Positions 15,187 through 24,133 of a stretch of DNA of 64,000 nucleotides are shown here, piece after piece. Positions within the stretch are counted from its first letter, which is position 1; the number at the start of each line of letters is the position of its first letter. Made by a program: the position numbers and the translations under genes. The notes under the pieces were generated by a model. It saw only the letters and a list, made by a program, of their open reading frames with translations, was not told the origin of the DNA and did not search any database. Source of the stretch: Halapricum salinum (GTDB lineage Archaea > Halobacteriota > Halobacteria > Halobacteriales > Haloarculaceae); the NCBI RefSeq assembly GCF_004799665.1, contig NZ_CP031310.1:302887-366886 (forward strand), written 5' to 3'.

Positions 15187-17094
15187 TTAGTCACCTGCCG
15201 CGGGTACGTACTTCATTCGGGTGTGTGGCAGTTCCCCGCCGTCGACGCTGGTCTCGAAGCCCTCGACGATTTCTCGGGGTTCGAAGGGGTTGCCGTTGTA
15301 CTTGAGGAGACTGGACATCTTCTCGCCGTAGCGGCCCAGTTCCTTCTGGATGAGTCCACGGAGCTGACCCGTGGCGTTCATCTCGACGACGACAGCTTCC
15401 TCGACCGATTCGAGGAAGTCGACGAGTTCGTTCTCGGCCAGCGGCATCAGGTCGGAGACGCCGATGGCTTTCACGGACTGGCCGTTGTCGTTCATCCGGG
15501 TGACGGCCTCGAAGACCGTGTCCTGGTGGCTGCCCCACGCGATGATTCCGTAGTCAGCATCCTCGGGACCGTGGTAGGTCTGGTGGGACGTCTCGGCGTC
15601 GTCCAGTTCCGCACGGATGTCGTCGAGCTTGTTGACGCGGCGGTCCATCTGGATGACCCGGTTCTCCGGGTCCTCGCTGATGTGACCGACCTCGTTGTGC
15701 TCGTTGCCGGTCGCGAGGAAGCGTCCGTCCTTCTGGCCGGGTACCGAGCGCGGGCTCACGTTCGAGCCGTCCTCGGGGTCGTGCTGGAAGCGCTTGAACT
15801 TCCCGGAAGCGTGGTGGGCAGCCTCGGCGATCTCGTCTTCGGTCAGCACCGAGCCGGGGTCGCTGTTGGGTTCCTCGTCGAAGAAGCTCTCGGGGACGTT
15901 CCGGAGTTCGCCCTGGAGCTTCTGGTCGTAGGCGACGATCGCCGGAATCTGGTAGTTGTAGGCGATCTCGAAGGCCTTGCGGGTCTGGGTGTAACACTCC
16001 TCGACGTTGGCCGGAGCGAAGACGACGCGCGCGGAGTCGCCCTGGCTGGTGTAGAGGATGTGTTCGAGGTCGCCCTGTTCGGGCTTGGTCGGCAGGCCGG
16101 TCGAGGGGCCGGCGCGCATCGCTTCGACCAGAACCACGGGAGTCTCGGTCATCTCGGCGAGGCCGAGCGGTTCGGACATCAGCGCGAAGCCACCGCCCGA
16201 GGAGCCGGACATGGCTTTGACGCCCATGTGGCTGGCACCGAGCGCCAGCGCCGCCGCGGCGATCTCGTCCTCGACCTGCTCGCTGATTCCGCCGAACTTC
16301 GGCAGGTTCTGGCTCATGATCGTGAACACGTCGGTCCACGGGGTCATGGGGTAGCCCGAGATGAACCGACAGCCCTCGTCGAGCGCGCCGTAGGAGATGG
16401 CGTCCGAACCCGACAGGAGGACCTGCTCCTCGTCGTGGCCGTCGCCGACCGGAGCCGACCAGTCGTGCGTGTGGTCGATCTCCTCCTGGGCGAGTTCGTA
16501 GGCGTCGGAGAGAACGTCGAGGTTGGCCTCCTTCATGTCGGCCTTCATGTTCTCGCTGATCAGCTCCTCGAAGTACGAGACGTCGATGTCCATCAGCGCC
16601 GCCGTCACGCCGACACCGGCGGTGTTGCGCATGACGTCCCGACCGTGCTCGCGGGCGATACCGCGAAGGTCGACTGGGTAGACGTGCCAGTCGTTCTCCT
16701 CGGCGCGCGCTTCGAGTTCGATCTCCTCGATGTCCTCCTGATCGAGCAGGCCTTCGTCGTAGACGAGGACGCCGCCCTCGTTCAGCTCGTCGAGGTTCTC
16801 TGTCAGTGGTTTCGTCTCCTCGTTGCCGTAGAAGGCGTCCTCGCCCGGGTTCCGGGCGAACGAATCGCCGAGTGTGAGGAGGAAGTTGTACCCGTCTCCG
16901 CGGGAGTTTGTGGGTCCGTTGCCGGCACGTACTTCCACGTACGTGTGGCCACCGCGGATCCGCGACGGGTAGTGGCGATGCGTGAAAACGTTAAGTCCCG
17001 ATCGCATCAGGGCCTTCGCGAAGTTCTGGCTCGTCGAGTCGATTCCGTCTCCGGAACCGCCTGCGATTCGCCAGATCAGGTCTTTCTCTGGCAT
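15187..17094 (-). CDS. porA: 2-oxoacid:ferredoxin oxidoreductase, alpha subunit (gamma-alpha fusion)
   Basis: 635 residues. The N-terminal gamma domain (about 1-190: DLIWRIAGGSGDGIDSTSQN, HRHYPSRIRGGHTYVEVR) is fused to the pyrimidine-binding alpha domain (about 210-600: SGSDAISYGALDEGCRFISG, YPMTPWTDVF, MKAMSGSSGGGFALMSEPLG). This two-subunit architecture is standard for haloarchaeal 2-oxoacid:ferredoxin oxidoreductases, which replace the dehydrogenase complexes in linking glycolysis and the citric acid cycle. Promoter-proximal gene of the alpha-beta pair; an AT-rich ATTATAATT at 17185-17193 on the opposite side of the spacer is a possible TATA box. Substrate not provable from sequence. Confidence 0.87.
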   Translation of the reverse strand: MPEKDLIWRIAGGSGDGIDSTSQNFAKALMRSGLNVFTHRHYPSRIRGGHTYVEVRAGNGPTNSRGDGYNFLLTLGDSFARNPGEDAFYGNEETKPLTENLDELNEGGVLVYDEGLLDQEDIEEIELEARAEENDWHVYPVDLRGIAREHGRDVMRNTAGVGVTAALMDIDVSYFEELISENMKADMKEANLDVLSDAYELAQEEIDHTHDWSAPVGDGHDEEQVLLSGSDAISYGALDEGCRFISGYPMTPWTDVFTIMSQNLPKFGGISEQVEDEIAAAALALGASHMGVKAMSGSSGGGFALMSEPLGLAEMTETPVVLVEAMRAGPSTGLPTKPEQGDLEHILYTSQGDSARVVFAPANVEECYTQTRKAFEIAYNYQIPAIVAYDQKLQGELRNVPESFFDEEPNSDPGSVLTEDEIAEAAHHASGKFKRFQHDPEDGSNVSPRSVPGQKDGRFLATGNEHNEVGHISEDPENRVIQMDRRVNKLDDIRAELDDAETSHQTYHGPEDADYGIIAWGSHQDTVFEAVTRMNDNGQSVKAIGVSDLMPLAENELVDFLESVEEAVVVEMNATGQLRGLIQKELGRYGEKMSSLLKYNGNPFEPREIVEGFETSVDGGELPHTRMKYVPAAGD

Positions 17095-17263
17095 GGGTAA
17101 ATCATCGGCCCCCTGCGGGTGCCGTAGTCTGAACCACGACTGGACCAGACAAAAGCGTTTTCACTGGCTGAGTCTCCAATAATGATTATAATTCCTTTGA
17201 AGGTCGAAGTCGAAATCAGCCCCGATCAGTCACCGGAATAAACAATTCTTGTTTGACATGAGA

Positions 17264-17270
17264 GTATATG
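17264..17270 (+). promoter_or_regulatory. TATA box of the UspA-like gene
   Basis: GTATATG, 39-45 bases before the ATG at 17309, in an AT-rich spacer (17150-17300) shared with the oxidoreductase operon. The spacing would place transcription start about 15-20 bases before the ATG. Confidence 0.45.
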
Positions 17271-17308
17271 ACCCTGAGGCTCATAGATTCTGCTAGGGGA
17301 TAACACAC

Positions 17309-17746
17309 ATGGTCGAGACGATCCTGTTAGCGACGGACGGAAGCGAACACGCCAAGCGAGCGACGGGGCACGCGATCGCGCTAGCGAAGCGTGAGGACGC
17401 GACGTTGCAGGCGGTATTTGTCGTCGACACGCGTGAGATGGGCGAGCCGGCGTTGAGCAGCGTCGAGATACTCATCAGCGAGTACGAAGACCGGGGGCGA
17501 GACGTACTGGCAGAGACCGAGGCGGTCGCGGCCGAACACGGCGTCGAGGTCGAGACGCGGTGCTGTCACGGGACCCCAGTCGAGGAGATCCAGGCGATGG
17601 CCGACGCAGTAGGTGCCGACATCATCGTCGTCGGCGAGCGCGGTGATATCCACGAGATCAGAGACGGCGAGGTCACCAGAGCGTTGCGTGAGCGCGACCA
17701 CCGCGTCGTCGTCGCCGACGGCGGGGAGCAGCCCGAATTCGAGTGA
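17309..17746 (+). CDS. UspA-like protein lacking the usual ATP-binding signature
   Basis: 145 residues. The N-terminus ETILLATDGSEHAKRATGHAI and the middle (ATLQAVFVVDTREMG; AVGADIIVVGERGD) are clearly universal-stress-protein. Normal ATP-binding members end with G-x2-G-x9-G-S/T before the last strand; here that stretch is GERGDIHEIRDGEVTRALRERDHRVVVAD, without the glycine-serine loop. It may therefore be a non-ATP-binding member. It stands as a single gene with its own TATA box, divergent from the porA-like gene. Confidence 0.85.
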   Translation: MVETILLATDGSEHAKRATGHAIALAKREDATLQAVFVVDTREMGEPALSSVEILISEYEDRGRDVLAETEAVAAEHGVEVETRCCHGTPVEEIQAMADAVGADIIVVGERGDIHEIRDGEVTRALRERDHRVVVADGGEQPEFE

Positions 17747-17765
17747 GAACACCGACCAGACGTCG

Positions 17766-18920
17766 CTACCGCGGCTGCTGGCGGTAGATAAGGTTGCGCT
17801 GGATGTCGTTGGCACCCTCGTAGATGACGGGGATCCGGACGTCCCGATAGACCCGCGCGATTCGACGATCCGTGAGCACCGAGCGCCCACCGTGGAGTTT
17901 CATGCCCTGTTCGGCACACGACGTCGCTACCTCGGTCGACTTGGTTTTGGCCATCGCCGCCCAGAAGCCGGCGTCGTCCTGATTCTGGACTTTCTCGGCT
18001 GCCCGCCAGTTCAGTGCGCGAGCCGACTCGAACTCCAGACGCATGTCCGCGAGCGTGTGCTGGACGGCCTGGAAGTCGTTGACGGTCTTGCCGAAGGCCT
18101 CGCGGTCGTGGACGAAGTCGTTCGCTTCCTCGATTGCAGCGGCGGCCAGCCCCAGGCCGTGCCCGCCGACGATGATCCGGCCGTGGTTGAAGAACTCCGC
18201 GAGCATGAAGAAGCCAGCGCCTTCTGCGCCGACGAGATTCTCCTCGGGGATTCGACAGTCGTCCAGTTCGATGTGGGCCTGCTTGCTCGCACGGAAACCC
18301 ATCTTCTCGGGGATGTGCTCGGCGTCGTAGCCCTCGGTATCGGTCGGGACGATAAAGAGTGAGTAGTTGCCGTACCGGTTGTTCGGGTCGTCGCCGGTTT
18401 TGGCGTAGAGTGTCACCCAGTCGGCCTCGACGCCGTTGCCGATCCAGTACTTCTCGCCGTTGATGACGTACTCGTCACCGTCTTTCTCGGCCGTCGTGGA
18501 CATCCCCGCCAGGTCGCTTCCAGTTTCGGGTTCCGAAACCGCGAGACCGGTGATCTGCTCGTTGTTCGCGACGGGGCGGATGTACTCGTCGATCTGCTCG
18601 TCGCTGCCGTGATGGTAGACGATCTCCGCACCGAAACTCGCCAGCTGGAGCGTGAGGGCGATCCCGGCGTCCGCGCGGTAGAACTCCTCGGCGATCGCGA
18701 GGACCTGCTGGAGGTCCAGTCCACGGCCGCCGTACTCCTCGGGGATGTCCTGGGCGACCAGTCCGGCGTCCATCCCGGCCTCGAGGATCTCCCAGGGATA
18801 CTCGCCGCGACGGTAGTACTCCTCGGCGTTCGGTTCGATGTGCTCTGCGGCGAATTCGCGAGCTTCTCGCTTGATCTCGCGTGCGTGTTCCGGGACGATA
18901 GTGTCCTCGAGTAAGTCCAT
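17766..18920 (-). CDS. Acyl-CoA dehydrogenase
   Basis: 384 residues. Complete three-domain architecture: N-terminal helices (EDTIVPEHAREIKREAREFA), FAD-contacting middle (LAVSEPETGSDLAGMSTTAE, KYWIGNGVEADWVTLYAKTG) and C-terminal helical domain. The catalytic base is the Glu in VIYEGANDIQRNLIY near the C-terminus, as in short/medium-chain acyl-CoA dehydrogenases. It catalyses alpha,beta-dehydrogenation of acyl-CoA with transfer of electrons to an electron-transfer flavoprotein. No other beta-oxidation gene is adjacent. The ATG at 18920 is followed by MDLLEDTIV, a usual start. Confidence 0.92.
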   Translation of the reverse strand: MDLLEDTIVPEHAREIKREAREFAAEHIEPNAEEYYRRGEYPWEILEAGMDAGLVAQDIPEEYGGRGLDLQQVLAIAEEFYRADAGIALTLQLASFGAEIVYHHGSDEQIDEYIRPVANNEQITGLAVSEPETGSDLAGMSTTAEKDGDEYVINGEKYWIGNGVEADWVTLYAKTGDDPNNRYGNYSLFIVPTDTEGYDAEHIPEKMGFRASKQAHIELDDCRIPEENLVGAEGAGFFMLAEFFNHGRIIVGGHGLGLAAAAIEEANDFVHDREAFGKTVNDFQAVQHTLADMRLEFESARALNWRAAEKVQNQDDAGFWAAMAKTKSTEVATSCAEQGMKLHGGRSVLTDRRIARVYRDVRIPVIYEGANDIQRNLIYRQQPR

Positions 18921-18991
18921 GATAGTCCCTGTTAGAACGGGGGCGGGAAATACGCAGTGGAACCAGGTACAACAGACAATTAGTTTTTTAT

Positions 18992-19833
18992 TTAATCCTT
19001 CCGACCGGATGAACTCGGTAAACGGGATGATCGCTCCTCAGTATATACTCGGCCACTGCTTACCGTGACAGTCGCTTCCTGGGTGAAATGATCGTCATCG
19101 AGGTCTGCGAGGCGGTCGCGAACTGCCGACTCGAACGCCCCCTTGTCGTCGCCAAACCGCTCGATCGACCCGAACGACAGCGAGAACACGTACCCGACGA
19201 TGCGTTCAGCATCCCACTCACGGTGGTGTTCGAACTCCGCCACCTCGACGTCTGAGAAGCCACACGCTCCGATCAATTCGTTCCAGGGGGTTTCGTATTC
19301 GATCGTCGCAGGATCGGTGCGGTCGGGGAGGTCGTCGAGGAACTCCTCGGCAACGTCGTACACCGTTTTTGCCACGGCTGTTGCCCCTGGGTGAGCCACT
19401 CTGGATCGTCGATGATCGCCACGCCGCCGTTGTCCTCGGTCAGCCCGTGGAGACGTTCGAGCGTTTCTTTCTGATCCATCCAGTGAAACGACCGCCCCAT
19501 CGTCGTCAATCGAAGCGGTTCGAGTTCGGTATCGAGGTCAGCGTCCGACCCGACGACCTACTCGATATTCGTCACGCCGGCGTCTTCGCCACATTGGCGA
19601 CCCGCTTCGATCATTGACTCGTTTGGGTCCATCGCGATGACGGACCCGGCATATTCCGATAGAGGGATCGCAATTTGGCCTGTCACACAGCCGAGATCCA
19701 GTAAACGAGCGTCGTCGGCGTGGTCGAACCGATCGACGACGTACGTGATCGTCTCCTCGCCGTATCCAGGACGACTCCCGGCGTAATACTCCGCTGTACG
19801 CTTGAATGGGTCTGCATCGGATGCGTGGGACAT
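18992..19833 (-). pseudogene. Decayed SAM-dependent methyltransferase
   Basis: One class I methyltransferase is spread over two frames. From the ATG at 19833 (MSHASDADPFKRTAEYYAGS) the SAM-binding motif reads LLDLGCVTGQIAIPLSEYAG, with Val in place of the usual second Gly of GCGTG. An in-frame TAG at 19558-19560 follows GVTNIE; the same frame resumes with VVGSDADLDTELEPLRLT and MGRSFHWMDQKETLERL. A frameshift near 19383-19390, in a run of five A (CAAAAAC), moves the rest into the frame that ends at 18992 (VYDVAEEFLDDLPDRTDP...). One added A would restore it. Two lesions plus the altered motif support true decay rather than sequencing error alone. Confidence 0.85.
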
Positions 19834-19915
19834 AGGAGACAAGAATCGAGTTTTGAGGATCAGATGATAAGTGTTCTTCACTTACCGAAATGGAGCGGAA
19901 CATCACGACGAGCAT

Positions 19916-20034
19916 ACGGCGAGCGAAGCGAGCCGTTTCACTTCTCGCGAGACGCGTAGCGTCGAGCGAGAAGAGTGTTTTTCCCCAAGTTTTTACGACG
20001 AGAGGTGCCCACAGCGAGCGCCGGCGGCGCTCGC
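19916..20034. repeat. Cluster of three strong inverted repeats
   Basis: Three hairpins in 120 bases. ACGGC...GCCGT at 19916-19936 around GAGCGAAGCGA. CTTCTCGC (19941-19948) with GCGAGAAG (19966-19973), enclosing a GA/GA internal loop, GACGC, loop GTA, GCGTC. GCGAGCGCC (20014-20022) with GGCGCTCGC (20026-20034) and a three-base loop. Runs of T follow the second (GTTTTT near 19977-19982 and 19990-19994). They lie between the decayed methyltransferase and cheC. They may be terminators for cheC (minus strand) or a dispersed palindromic repeat family. Confidence 0.7.
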
Positions 20035-20064
20035 GAGGACACCCGAGGAAGTAAAAAGTGGTTC

Positions 20065-20670
20065 TTAATTCACATCGATCTCCTGCATGAGGCCGACGAG
20101 TTCGTCGAGTTGGGGAAAGGTGTAGACGGTGACGTCGATATCGGAGTCAAGTGCGTGGATTCGGGAGTCGAACATCAGGGCCATGTTGGAGTCGCGGTCG
20201 CCGACGAGCTGGTCGACCATACCGCTGCCGGGGCCGTAGGTGAAGGTCGGTGTCCCCATGTCGATGGTCGTTTCGAGAACGTTGGCCCAGCCGTCGATGA
20301 ACCCGGACGTCATGATGTTACCGATCTCCTGGATGGCCGAGCGTTCCATGTCGGTAAATCCGTCCGAATCGGGGTCGGCCCCGCCCATGTCACCGAGCAT
20401 GCCCTGTGCGAGGGTCTTGGCGTTGGCGTAGTTCAGCAGGAAGAGGATGTGGCCGTGCGGTGGTTCCTGTAGCTGGATGGAGATCCCGATCAGTTTCTCG
20501 TCGCCGACGTGCGTCTTGATGTCGGGGATGTCGATGAAGTTGATCTTCGTGATCTCCATCTGGGTGTCCATCCCTGTCATCTGGCTGAGGTGGTCCGCGA
20601 CCGTGTTACCGCCCTCTTTGGCCATCTTGTTGAACAACGCTAGTTTCCGGATATCTATCATCAAACTCAT
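20065..20670 (-). CDS. cheC: Chemotaxis protein CheC (CheY-P phosphatase type)
   Basis: 201 residues. Two CheC active-site helices are present: KEGGNTVADHLSQMTG near residue 18 and DMERSAIQEIGNIMTSGFI near 105, each with the paired Glu and Asn (E-x2-N) needed for CheY-phosphate hydrolysis. The end, VTVYTFPQLDELVGLMQEI, is family-like. CheC interacts with CheD and with the archaellum-linked signalling proteins. No che operon is adjacent here, so this is a stand-alone paralogue. ATG at 20670 chosen (MSLMIDIRK); the ATG at 20661 is also possible. Confidence 0.88.
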   Translation of the reverse strand: MSLMIDIRKLALFNKMAKEGGNTVADHLSQMTGMDTQMEITKINFIDIPDIKTHVGDEKLIGISIQLQEPPHGHILFLLNYANAKTLAQGMLGDMGGADPDSDGFTDMERSAIQEIGNIMTSGFIDGWANVLETTIDMGTPTFTYGPGSGMVDQLVGDRDSNMALMFDSRIHALDSDIDVTVYTFPQLDELVGLMQEIDVN

Positions 20671-20767
20671 AGGTGCGACTGGGGCTTATCGCTCCCTTTC
20701 CGCGCCTCCCTCTTAAGTTATGAAGCCCTGATTTTCGTTGGCGAGAATCGGTTCGGACCGATCCAGC

Positions 20768-21988
20768 CTACGAGGGTCTGCCGACGACGTCTTGATCAGT
20801 CGGTCCCTGCCCGTCGAACTCGTCGACGAACGCGTCGAGCTGTGCCGGGTCGTCGCGTCCGGGCAACGGGCGGTCGGCAGTCTCACACGTGGCGCCGACG
20901 TCGAGGCGATCACAGACCAGGTCGGCCGTCGACTCGGCCATCTGCCGGTAGGTCGTCAGTTTCCCGCCGACGACGCTGACCATGTTTTCGACGCCATCGT
21001 CGGCGTGGTCCAGGCGGAAGAAGCCCCGTGAGATGCCGCGGCCGCCGCGTTCGTCCTCGTCGGGCGCGTAGAGCGGGCGGACACCCCACCAGGTTCGAAC
21101 GACTGGCGCGTCCGCGACCGGTGGCAACATCTCCGCGCACTCCTCGACGGAGCGTTCGACTTCCCACTCCTCTTTCGGGTAGTCGTCCGGGTCTTCGACG
21201 GCGACGCTGGTCGTCCCGAGGACGGCTTCGGACTCGTGAGGCACGACGATGTCGCCGTCGTCGGGGTCCCGACAGCGGTTGAGCACCGGTCCGAGGCCGT
21301 CGTACTCGACCGAGACCATCACGCCCCGGGTCGGTCGCATCGAGACGTCGAGACCCGCCATGGCAGCGAGTTCCCCGGCCCAGGCACCGGCCGCGTTGAC
21401 GACGTACTCGGCGTCGATTCGGTCGTCGACCGTCCCGCCGACCTCAACCCCGGTGACGCGGCCGTCCGAGACGACGACGTCTTCGACGGGTGCGTGCGGA
21501 TGGATCGACGCGCCGTGGTCGCGAGCGTCGGCCGCGTTGGCCGCCACCAGCCGCGAGGGGTAGATGACGGCGTCGGGCACCTCGAACGCTCGCTCGACGG
21601 CCGCCGAAATCTCGTCGACGCGCTCGCGAACTGCGTCCGCGTCGAGAGAGGTCGTCGGGATGCCGATCTCCTCGCAGGCCGATCGCTTGGCCTCGAAGTA
21701 GTCGGGGTCGTCACCCTCGAGCTGGACGAACAGCCCGCCCGTATCGCGGATACATGCACCCGCGATCTCACGGAGAATCTCGTTCTCCCGGATACACTCT
21801 TCGGCACCGACGGCGTCGGCTTCAGCGTACCGTGCGCCACTGTGCAGGAGGCCGTGTGACCGGCCGGACGTGCCGCTCGCGAGACCGTCGCGTTCCACGA
21901 GCGTGACGTCGATACCCCGGAGGGATAGATCGCGTGCGACGCCGACGCCGGTCGCACCGCCGCCGACGACGAGAACTGTCGTTTCCAT
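20768..21988 (-). CDS. FAD-dependent glycerol-3-phosphate dehydrogenase-like oxidoreductase (short GlpA)
   Basis: 406 residues from METTVLVVGGGATGVGVARD at 21988. FAD motif GGGATGVGVARDLSLRGIDVTLVERDGLASGTSGRSHGLLH, DAO-fold region (YVVNAAGAWAGELAAMAGLD) and C-terminal NMVSVVGGKLTTYRQMAEST match GlpA. GlpA proteins of haloarchaea are usually near 570-590 residues and end in a BFD-like iron-sulfur domain; this one stops after RDDPAQLDAFVDEFD and lacks it, and no glpB or glpC follows. It may be a degenerate paralogue or use another acceptor. Monocistronic on the minus strand. Confidence 0.8.
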   Translation of the reverse strand: METTVLVVGGGATGVGVARDLSLRGIDVTLVERDGLASGTSGRSHGLLHSGARYAEADAVGAEECIRENEILREIAGACIRDTGGLFVQLEGDDPDYFEAKRSACEEIGIPTTSLDADAVRERVDEISAAVERAFEVPDAVIYPSRLVAANAADARDHGASIHPHAPVEDVVVSDGRVTGVEVGGTVDDRIDAEYVVNAAGAWAGELAAMAGLDVSMRPTRGVMVSVEYDGLGPVLNRCRDPDDGDIVVPHESEAVLGTTSVAVEDPDDYPKEEWEVERSVEECAEMLPPVADAPVVRTWWGVRPLYAPDEDERGGRGISRGFFRLDHADDGVENMVSVVGGKLTTYRQMAESTADLVCDRLDVGATCETADRPLPGRDDPAQLDAFVDEFDGQGPTDQDVVGRPS

Positions 21989-22059
21989 ACGTGTCATTCG
22001 ACTGCAGAGCTAAATGCGCTCCGACGGATTCGACTGCCGAGCGGTCCCGAATCCGACCC

Positions 22060-22725
22060 TCACTCGGTTCGGAAACTGACAGCGACGCCCTCGCCCACGG
22101 GGAGCAGAGTGGTCTGGAAGTCCGGAGCAGCACGCACAGCCTCCAGATAGTCGGCGATACCCGCGCTCATCTCGTCGGTGTCGACGGCCTCGCCTTCGAG
22201 CAGCGCCTGCACGTCCTCGGAGTCGATCGTCCCCCCGGCGACAGCGTTGTCCGCCAGCACGACGCCGCCGGGCGCGACCTTCTCACGGACCGTCTCGAAT
22301 GCCTCTCGATACCGCGTCTTTTCGTTGTCGATCAACACCACGTCGAAGGGGCCGTCGTACCCCTCGACTGTGTCGATTGCGTCACCCAGTTCGAAGTGTG
22401 CGGTCGAGTCGAAGTCACCGCGAGCGAGATACTCCTCGGCGAGGTCGAGTTCGTCTTCGTCGACCTCGGTCAGGACGATCTCCCCGTCCCCATCGAGCGC
22501 ACGGGAGAACCAGTACGCGGAGTAGCCGTAGCCGGAGCCGAATTCGAAGATCCGCTCGGCATCGACCATCCGCGCGAGCAGTTCGAGCCAGCCACCGACC
22601 GCGGGACCCACGGTCGGAAAGCCCTCGCGCTCGGCGTAGTCGTCCATCTCCGCGATGATCTCGTCGCCGTCGGGACCGACGACTTCGGCGAACGATTCGA
22701 CGGTGTCGGGGATCGGGTTGGCCAT
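22060..22725 (-). CDS. O-methyltransferase, catechol-type family
   Basis: 221 residues from MANPIPDTVESFAEVVGPDG at 22725; a longer frame extends upstream but overlaps the divergent gene. SAM-binding motif I is IFEFGSGYGYSAYWFSRALD, acidic loop LTEVDEDELDLAEEYL, and FDVVLIDNEKTRYREAF contains the motif with the metal/substrate acid. This fits the methyltransf_3 (caffeoyl-CoA/catechol O-methyltransferase) family; the true substrate is unknown. Divergent from the beta-propeller gene, with starts 86 bases apart. Confidence 0.85.
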   Translation of the reverse strand: MANPIPDTVESFAEVVGPDGDEIIAEMDDYAEREGFPTVGPAVGGWLELLARMVDAERIFEFGSGYGYSAYWFSRALDGDGEIVLTEVDEDELDLAEEYLARGDFDSTAHFELGDAIDTVEGYDGPFDVVLIDNEKTRYREAFETVREKVAPGGVVLADNAVAGGTIDSEDVQALLEGEAVDTDEMSAGIADYLEAVRAAPDFQTTLLPVGEGVAVSFRTE

Positions 22726-22810
22726 GGCCAGGCGAACGGTCGGCAGCGGGAAAACGTTGGCTTCCACCTCCCGGCGAGCCACAAAATACTTTCCAGAAAC
22801 CCCTGAACGA

Positions 22811-24133
22811 ATGTCCATGGATACGGGAGACGGTGGGCTCTCTCGGCGGTCGGTACTGGGTGGTGTCGCCGCGACCCTCACCGCTGGCGCAGGGTGTCTG
22901 GGTAGTGGACTGTCGCCCGCGTCGAAGCCGGGCGATTGGCCACAGCGCGGCTACGACGCCGGCCACACGAACTACAAGACGGCGGGTTCGCCACCGCTGG
23001 ACGACGCCAGCCTCGCCTGGCAGGTCGGGGAGACCGCCGCGACTGTCGACACGCGGAACATCTCGGAAGACATCTGGCACGCAGGCCTCGTCGTCGGGGA
23101 CGGGACTGTGCTCACCCAGCGAGGAACGACGATCGCGCTCGACGACGGCCGAGTGAAGCGTCGGACGGAGTGTCTGGACGAAGGAGGTCGGCCAGCACTC
23201 GTCGGCGTCGCACGAACAGAATCGTACGCCGACGGTGTCCTCCTGTCGACGGCCCTGGATCGCGGGCCGGCAGCCGATCACGACGGACCAGAGTTGTACG
23301 GTCTCCGGCCGTCGATCCCCCAGAGTCCGGGCGGTCGCTGTGCGGCGAGTCGCCGGTGGACCGCGGGGTCGCCGCGCGACGTTCGGGTCACGCGGGCCGG
23401 CGCGATCACCGACGGAACGGTACTGGCGGCCAGCGAGGGACTCGCTGCGATCGACGCCGACGACGGGAGCGTCTCCTGGCGAGCAGCAGGACGAGAGGTC
23501 GAGGCGTTCTGTGCGACCGGCGAGCACGTGTTCGTCCAGCGCCAGCCACTCGACGCTGCGGACGCGCTTTCGATCCTCGACCGCGACGGCGGAGAGAGAC
23601 AGACGACACTCGGGACCGCCGTCGACGATCGACTCGTCGCAGCCCGGGACGGGATGGCGTATCTCCGCACGGCCACCGCCGCGATCGCGCGCGACCTCGA
23701 CCGGGATCGTGAGCCGACGGCGCGGCTGGTCGCCGTCGACGGCGCGGCCGGCGAGATCGAGTGGCGGACCGACTTGACCGAGGCCAGCGGCTTCGGGGCA
23801 GCGATCCGTGAGATCGGTGGCGTCGCAGTCGGCCCCGACTCGATATTCCTCACGGTCCAGGGCGACGGCGGCACGACGGTCTGTCTCGCACTCGACGTTC
23901 GGGATGGGAGCGTCCAGTGGTCCCGACGGACATCGGCCAGCCCGTGGGTCGTCGCCACGGACGAGGCCGTCTATCTGAGCGGCGGAGACGTGGCCTGTCT
24001 CGACAGGTCGACTGGCGAGGTCCGGTGGCGTTGGTCACCGGCGTCCGCGAACGCTCGCGGCCCTCTCGTGATCGCCGACAGACGGTTGCTCGTCCCTGGA
24101 GAGTACACGCTCTACGCACTGGAGGAAGCATGA
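22811..24133 (+). CDS. Tat lipoprotein with PQQ-like beta-propeller, module 1
   Basis: 440 residues. The twin-arginine signal SRRSVLGGVAATLTAGAGCLG ends in a lipobox (GAG-C), so it should be a lipid-anchored extracytoplasmic protein. The rest is a seven- to eight-bladed PQQ-like/Ig propeller: KPGDWPQRGYDAGHTNYKTA, AIDADDGSVSWRA, VDGAAGEIEWRTD, DVRDGSVQWSRRT, LDRSTGEVRWRWS. No clear PQQ-ligand residues are visible, so this is a binding or scaffold propeller. It overlaps the membrane-protein gene by four bases. A second copy of the pair follows at 25076-27552. Confidence 0.8.
   Translation: MSMDTGDGGLSRRSVLGGVAATLTAGAGCLGSGLSPASKPGDWPQRGYDAGHTNYKTAGSPPLDDASLAWQVGETAATVDTRNISEDIWHAGLVVGDGTVLTQRGTTIALDDGRVKRRTECLDEGGRPALVGVARTESYADGVLLSTALDRGPAADHDGPELYGLRPSIPQSPGGRCAASRRWTAGSPRDVRVTRAGAITDGTVLAASEGLAAIDADDGSVSWRAAGREVEAFCATGEHVFVQRQPLDAADALSILDRDGGERQTTLGTAVDDRLVAARDGMAYLRTATAAIARDLDRDREPTARLVAVDGAAGEIEWRTDLTEASGFGAAIREIGGVAVGPDSIFLTVQGDGGTTVCLALDVRDGSVQWSRRTSASPWVVATDEAVYLSGGDVACLDRSTGEVRWRWSPASANARGPLVIADRRLLVPGEYTLYALEEA

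Noticed and set aside
15166-17100. Plus-strand frame of 644 residues
   Set aside because: Antisense of the oxidoreductase alpha gene; no family features.
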